Positions 6,894 through 8,711 of a DNA stretch of 8,711 bases are shown here, piece by piece (position 1 is the first letter of the stretch; every line of letters begins with the position of its first letter). The notes below the pieces were generated by a model. It saw only the letters and a program-made list of their open reading frames with translations. It was not told the origin of the DNA and ran no database searches. Where the stretch lies: NCBI GenBank assembly GCA_029239935.1, contig JARBTY010000123.1, positions 1 to 8,711 on the forward strand. Direction: 5' to 3'. Source of the DNA: Clostridia bacterium. Its GTDB lineage: Bacteria > Bacillota_A > Clostridia > Lachnospirales > Cellulosilyticaceae. Made by a program: the position numbers and the translations under genes.

Positions 6894-6912
6894 GGCATGG
6901 GAAAGGAGACTT

Positions 6913-7569
6913 ATGGAGAGACTGTTGGAATTAGCTAAAGACTATGTTTTTTTAGACACTTTGCCTATAAAGGCTAAACAAACAATAGCCAAGCATTTAA
7001 TGGTGCATCATTACAAAAGAGGTGACAAACTGATTGACAACAGGGGATCTTGTGTTGGGTTTTCCTTCATCTTGGGAGGAACGTTAAGAGTTTATAGAAT
7101 GAGTGACGAAGGCCGTGAGGTTACACTGTATAGGCTAAAAAAAGGAGACAGCTGTTTTTTGACCATATTATGTGTGTTGTCTCACTTAGATAATTATGCT
7201 TTTGCGGAAGTAGAAGAGGATGCAGTGCTTGCCATTGTGCCTATGGAGATCTTTAAAGAATATATTTTAGAGGATAAGGAATACCTCAAGTATATATTCA
7301 AAAACTTATACGGTAAGTTTGACCATACGATTGCCACATTAGAAAAAATCACTTTTGACAGCATTGAGAAGAGAGTCACCGATTATTTAAAACAGGCCAG
7401 CCAAAAGGCGGAGGGAGAAGCTGTTATTTATACAACTCACGAGAAGATTGCTATAGATATAGGTTCTTCAAGAGAAGTGGTAAGCAGGGTGTTGAAAAGT
7501 TTTGAAAAAACTGGACTGCTTGAATTAGGAAGAGGCAAAATCAAGATTCTGGAGATGGAAAAATTATAA
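6913..7569 (+). CDS. Crp/Fnr-family transcriptional regulator with a C-x5-C pair in the sensor domain
   Basis: A 218-residue regulator. The N-terminal cyclic-nucleotide-binding-type beta roll spans about 15-115, followed by a long dimer helix (about 120-145) and a C-terminal winged helix (about 150-215). The recognition helix SSREVVSRVLKSF (185-197) carries Arg187, Glu188 and Arg192 in the positions used by CRP to read TGTGA, with Ser191 as in FNR. The sensor domain lacks a recognisable cAMP phosphate-binding Arg motif, and there is no N-terminal Cys cluster for an FNR-type iron-sulfur centre. It has Cys47, Cys81 and Cys87, the last two in GDSCFLTILC. Next to a CoADR-rhodanese gene, a thiol or persulfide signal is plausible but unproven. 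ATG 6913 is chosen because AAAGGAG lies at 6902-6908; the in-frame TTG at 6892 falls within the preceding hairpin. Confidence 0.9.
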   Translation: MERLLELAKDYVFLDTLPIKAKQTIAKHLMVHHYKRGDKLIDNRGSCVGFSFILGGTLRVYRMSDEGREVTLYRLKKGDSCFLTILCVLSHLDNYAFAEVEEDAVLAIVPMEIFKEYILEDKEYLKYIFKNLYGKFDHTIATLEKITFDSIEKRVTDYLKQASQKAEGEAVIYTTHEKIAIDIGSSREVVSRVLKSFEKTGLLELGRGKIKILEMEKL

Positions 7570-7620
7570 AAATATAGTAAGGATGTAAATCCTCATCATA
7601 AAAATACCTTAGGAGGAATA

Positions 7621-8613
7621 ATGATGGATCCAATCAAGTTAAGTATTGTTGGTACAAGTCAGATAGCCAAAAAATTTGTCATAGCGTGCCGAGATGTACC
7701 AGAAATAATACCTTATGGTGTCTATTCCAGAACCTTTGAATCGGGCAGTGCATTTGCAGAGGAGATGACTATTCCTTATGTGTTTACAGAGTATGAGGAA
7801 ATGTTAAAAAATACGTCAATAGATGCGCTCTACATAGCATCGCCTAATGCCTACCACTTCAAACAAGCACAGTTGGCCTTGCAATATGGAAAGCACGTTA
7901 TATGTGAAAAGGCAATTACATCTAATCTAAAAGAACTGGAGCTTTTGATAGAGCAAGCTAAAGAGAAAAACTTACTCATAGTAGAGGCCATGAAATCTTT
8001 AGGAATGCCTACTTATAAGCAAGTTAAAATGAATTTAGATAAAATTGGAAAAGTGAGAAAGGCTGTATTTAACTACTGTCAATATTCCTCTAAATACCCA
8101 GCTTATCTAGCTGGGGAAAATCCTAATATCTTTAATCCGAAATTTTCAGCTGGGGCTTTAATGGATATAGGGATTTATTGCATTTATCCATGTATTGATT
8201 TGTTTGGCATGCCAAAAGCCATCAAATCTCAAGCGACGTTACTTGATAATGGCATTGATGGGGGTGGAAGTATTTTATTAGAGTATGGGAATAAAGAAGT
8301 GAGTATACTTTACTCGAAAATTAATAATTCGAGTCTAGGGAGTGAAATCATGGGAGAGGAAGGAACACTTTTTATAGACGCTATCTCATCACCGCTAAGT
8401 GTAGAACTAAGAAAAAAGGGTCAGCTGCCTCTAACATTAAGTGCCCCATTAGAGCACGATTCAATGTATTATGAAATCAGAGAATTTGCAGATACGCTCA
8501 TAAAAGGAAAAACAGAATCTGCTGTTTACAGTTATAAATTAACTAAAAATATTATGAGCATACTGGATCAGATTCGTCGTGATATAGGCCTTATATTTCC
8601 AGCAGACTTATGA
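7621..8613 (+). CDS. Gfo/Idh/MocA-family NAD(P)-dependent oxidoreductase
   Basis: Cytoplasmic dehydrogenase of 330 residues, normal length for the family. The N-terminal Rossmann domain starts KLSIVGTSQIAKKF (6-19), where the usual GxGxxA reads GTSQIA, and includes YIASPNAYH and CEKAITSN (95-102). The near-universal EKP motif is EKA here (Glu96-Lys97-Ala98), though the key Lys97 stays. The C-terminal alpha/beta domain has GALMDIGIYCIYP, with Asp182 and Tyr186 spaced as in the dihydrodiol-dehydrogenase-like branch, where a Tyr replaces the His of inositol-dehydrogenase-type members. Substrate unknown; sugars, polyols or related compounds are typical. AGGAGG (7611-7616) fits either ATG 7621 or, with better spacing, ATG 7624. 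It follows the regulator by 51 bases with no terminator, so the two are probably co-transcribed. It has no obvious functional link to the thiol module. Confidence 0.88.
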   Translation: MMDPIKLSIVGTSQIAKKFVIACRDVPEIIPYGVYSRTFESGSAFAEEMTIPYVFTEYEEMLKNTSIDALYIASPNAYHFKQAQLALQYGKHVICEKAITSNLKELELLIEQAKEKNLLIVEAMKSLGMPTYKQVKMNLDKIGKVRKAVFNYCQYSSKYPAYLAGENPNIFNPKFSAGALMDIGIYCIYPCIDLFGMPKAIKSQATLLDNGIDGGGSILLEYGNKEVSILYSKINNSSLGSEIMGEEGTLFIDAISSPLSVELRKKGQLPLTLSAPLEHDSMYYEIREFADTLIKGKTESAVYSYKLTKNIMSILDQIRRDIGLIFPADL

Positions 8614-8626
8614 TACCTTGTTTGAT

Positions 8627-8656
8627 AAAGCCCTAAACGATGCGTTTAGGGCTTTT
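8627..8656. terminator. Symmetric (probably bidirectional) rho-independent terminator
   Basis: AAAGCCCTAAACG (8627-8639) pairs perfectly with CGTTTAGGGCTTT (8643-8655) over 13 bp around a 3-base loop (ATG). The + strand ends the stem in TTTT. The - strand has a TTT at the same place, so the element could also serve a gene arriving from the right. Confidence 0.9.
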
Positions 8657-8670
8657 ATGATGCAACCAGA

Positions 8671-8711
8671 TTATTCAATATCTATAATGCGTTTAGAAGG
8701 CACTTCATATA
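8671..8711 (-). CDS. Possible 3' end of a convergent gene, cut by the window edge
   Basis: On the - strand the frame is open from the edge and reads YEVPSKRIIDIE, then stops with TAA (complement of 8671-8673). The other two - strand frames close within the same stretch. The short reach to the symmetric terminator (8627-8656) is what a convergent gene would show. Twelve codons are far too few to name a product, and chance openness is possible. Confidence 0.35.
   Translation of the reverse strand, partial: YEVPSKRIIDIE

Noticed and set aside
7580..7593. Small hairpin AGGAT-GTAA-ATCCT between the regulator and oxidoreductase genes
   Set aside because: Only 5 bp with no T tract; too weak for a terminator and not near the ribosome site at 7611-7616.

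Overview
The window looks like chromosome of an AT-rich, Gram-positive-type Firmicute, probably a clostridium. The signs are AT-rich codon use, strong GGAGG-type ribosome binding sites, a lipoprotein with an LSGC lipobox, and family-level protein resemblances. This placement is inferred from the look of the genes; no rRNA or other marker gene is present. Nearly everything reads on the + strand, and genes fill most of the window.

Region 1 (about 106-5051) is a compact five-gene operon for an ABC-type tripartite export system. In order it encodes a membrane-anchored MacA/HlyD-type adaptor, a MacB/FtsX-type permease, a glycine-rich lipoprotein, a stand-alone MacB/LolD-type ATPase and a TolC-like coiled-coil protein. 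The genes overlap by ATGA, abut, or lie within a few bases, and a strong terminator follows the last one. The notable point is the last gene. It keeps the two-fold helical repeat of TolC but appears to lack the segments that form the outer-membrane barrel, which would make sense in a cell with one membrane. A long imperfect hairpin at the extreme left edge precedes the operon and may belong to its control region.

Region 2 (about 5052-7569) looks like a thiol/persulfide module: a CoA-disulfide reductase fused to a rhodanese domain, then a Crp/Fnr-family regulator with a CRP-like recognition helix and a C-x5-C cysteine pair in its sensor domain. Upstream of the reductase is a TGTGA-N5-TCACA palindrome placed as expected for a class II activator site. 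A hairpin with a short T tract separates the two genes but leaves no room for a separate promoter before the regulator.

Region 3 (7621-8656) is a Gfo/Idh/MocA-family NAD(P)-dependent oxidoreductase, probably co-transcribed with the regulator. It ends at a symmetric terminator. Beyond that, a 12-codon open tail on the - strand may be the end of a convergent gene cut by the window edge. I saw no tRNA, rRNA, CRISPR array, insertion sequence or phage gene.
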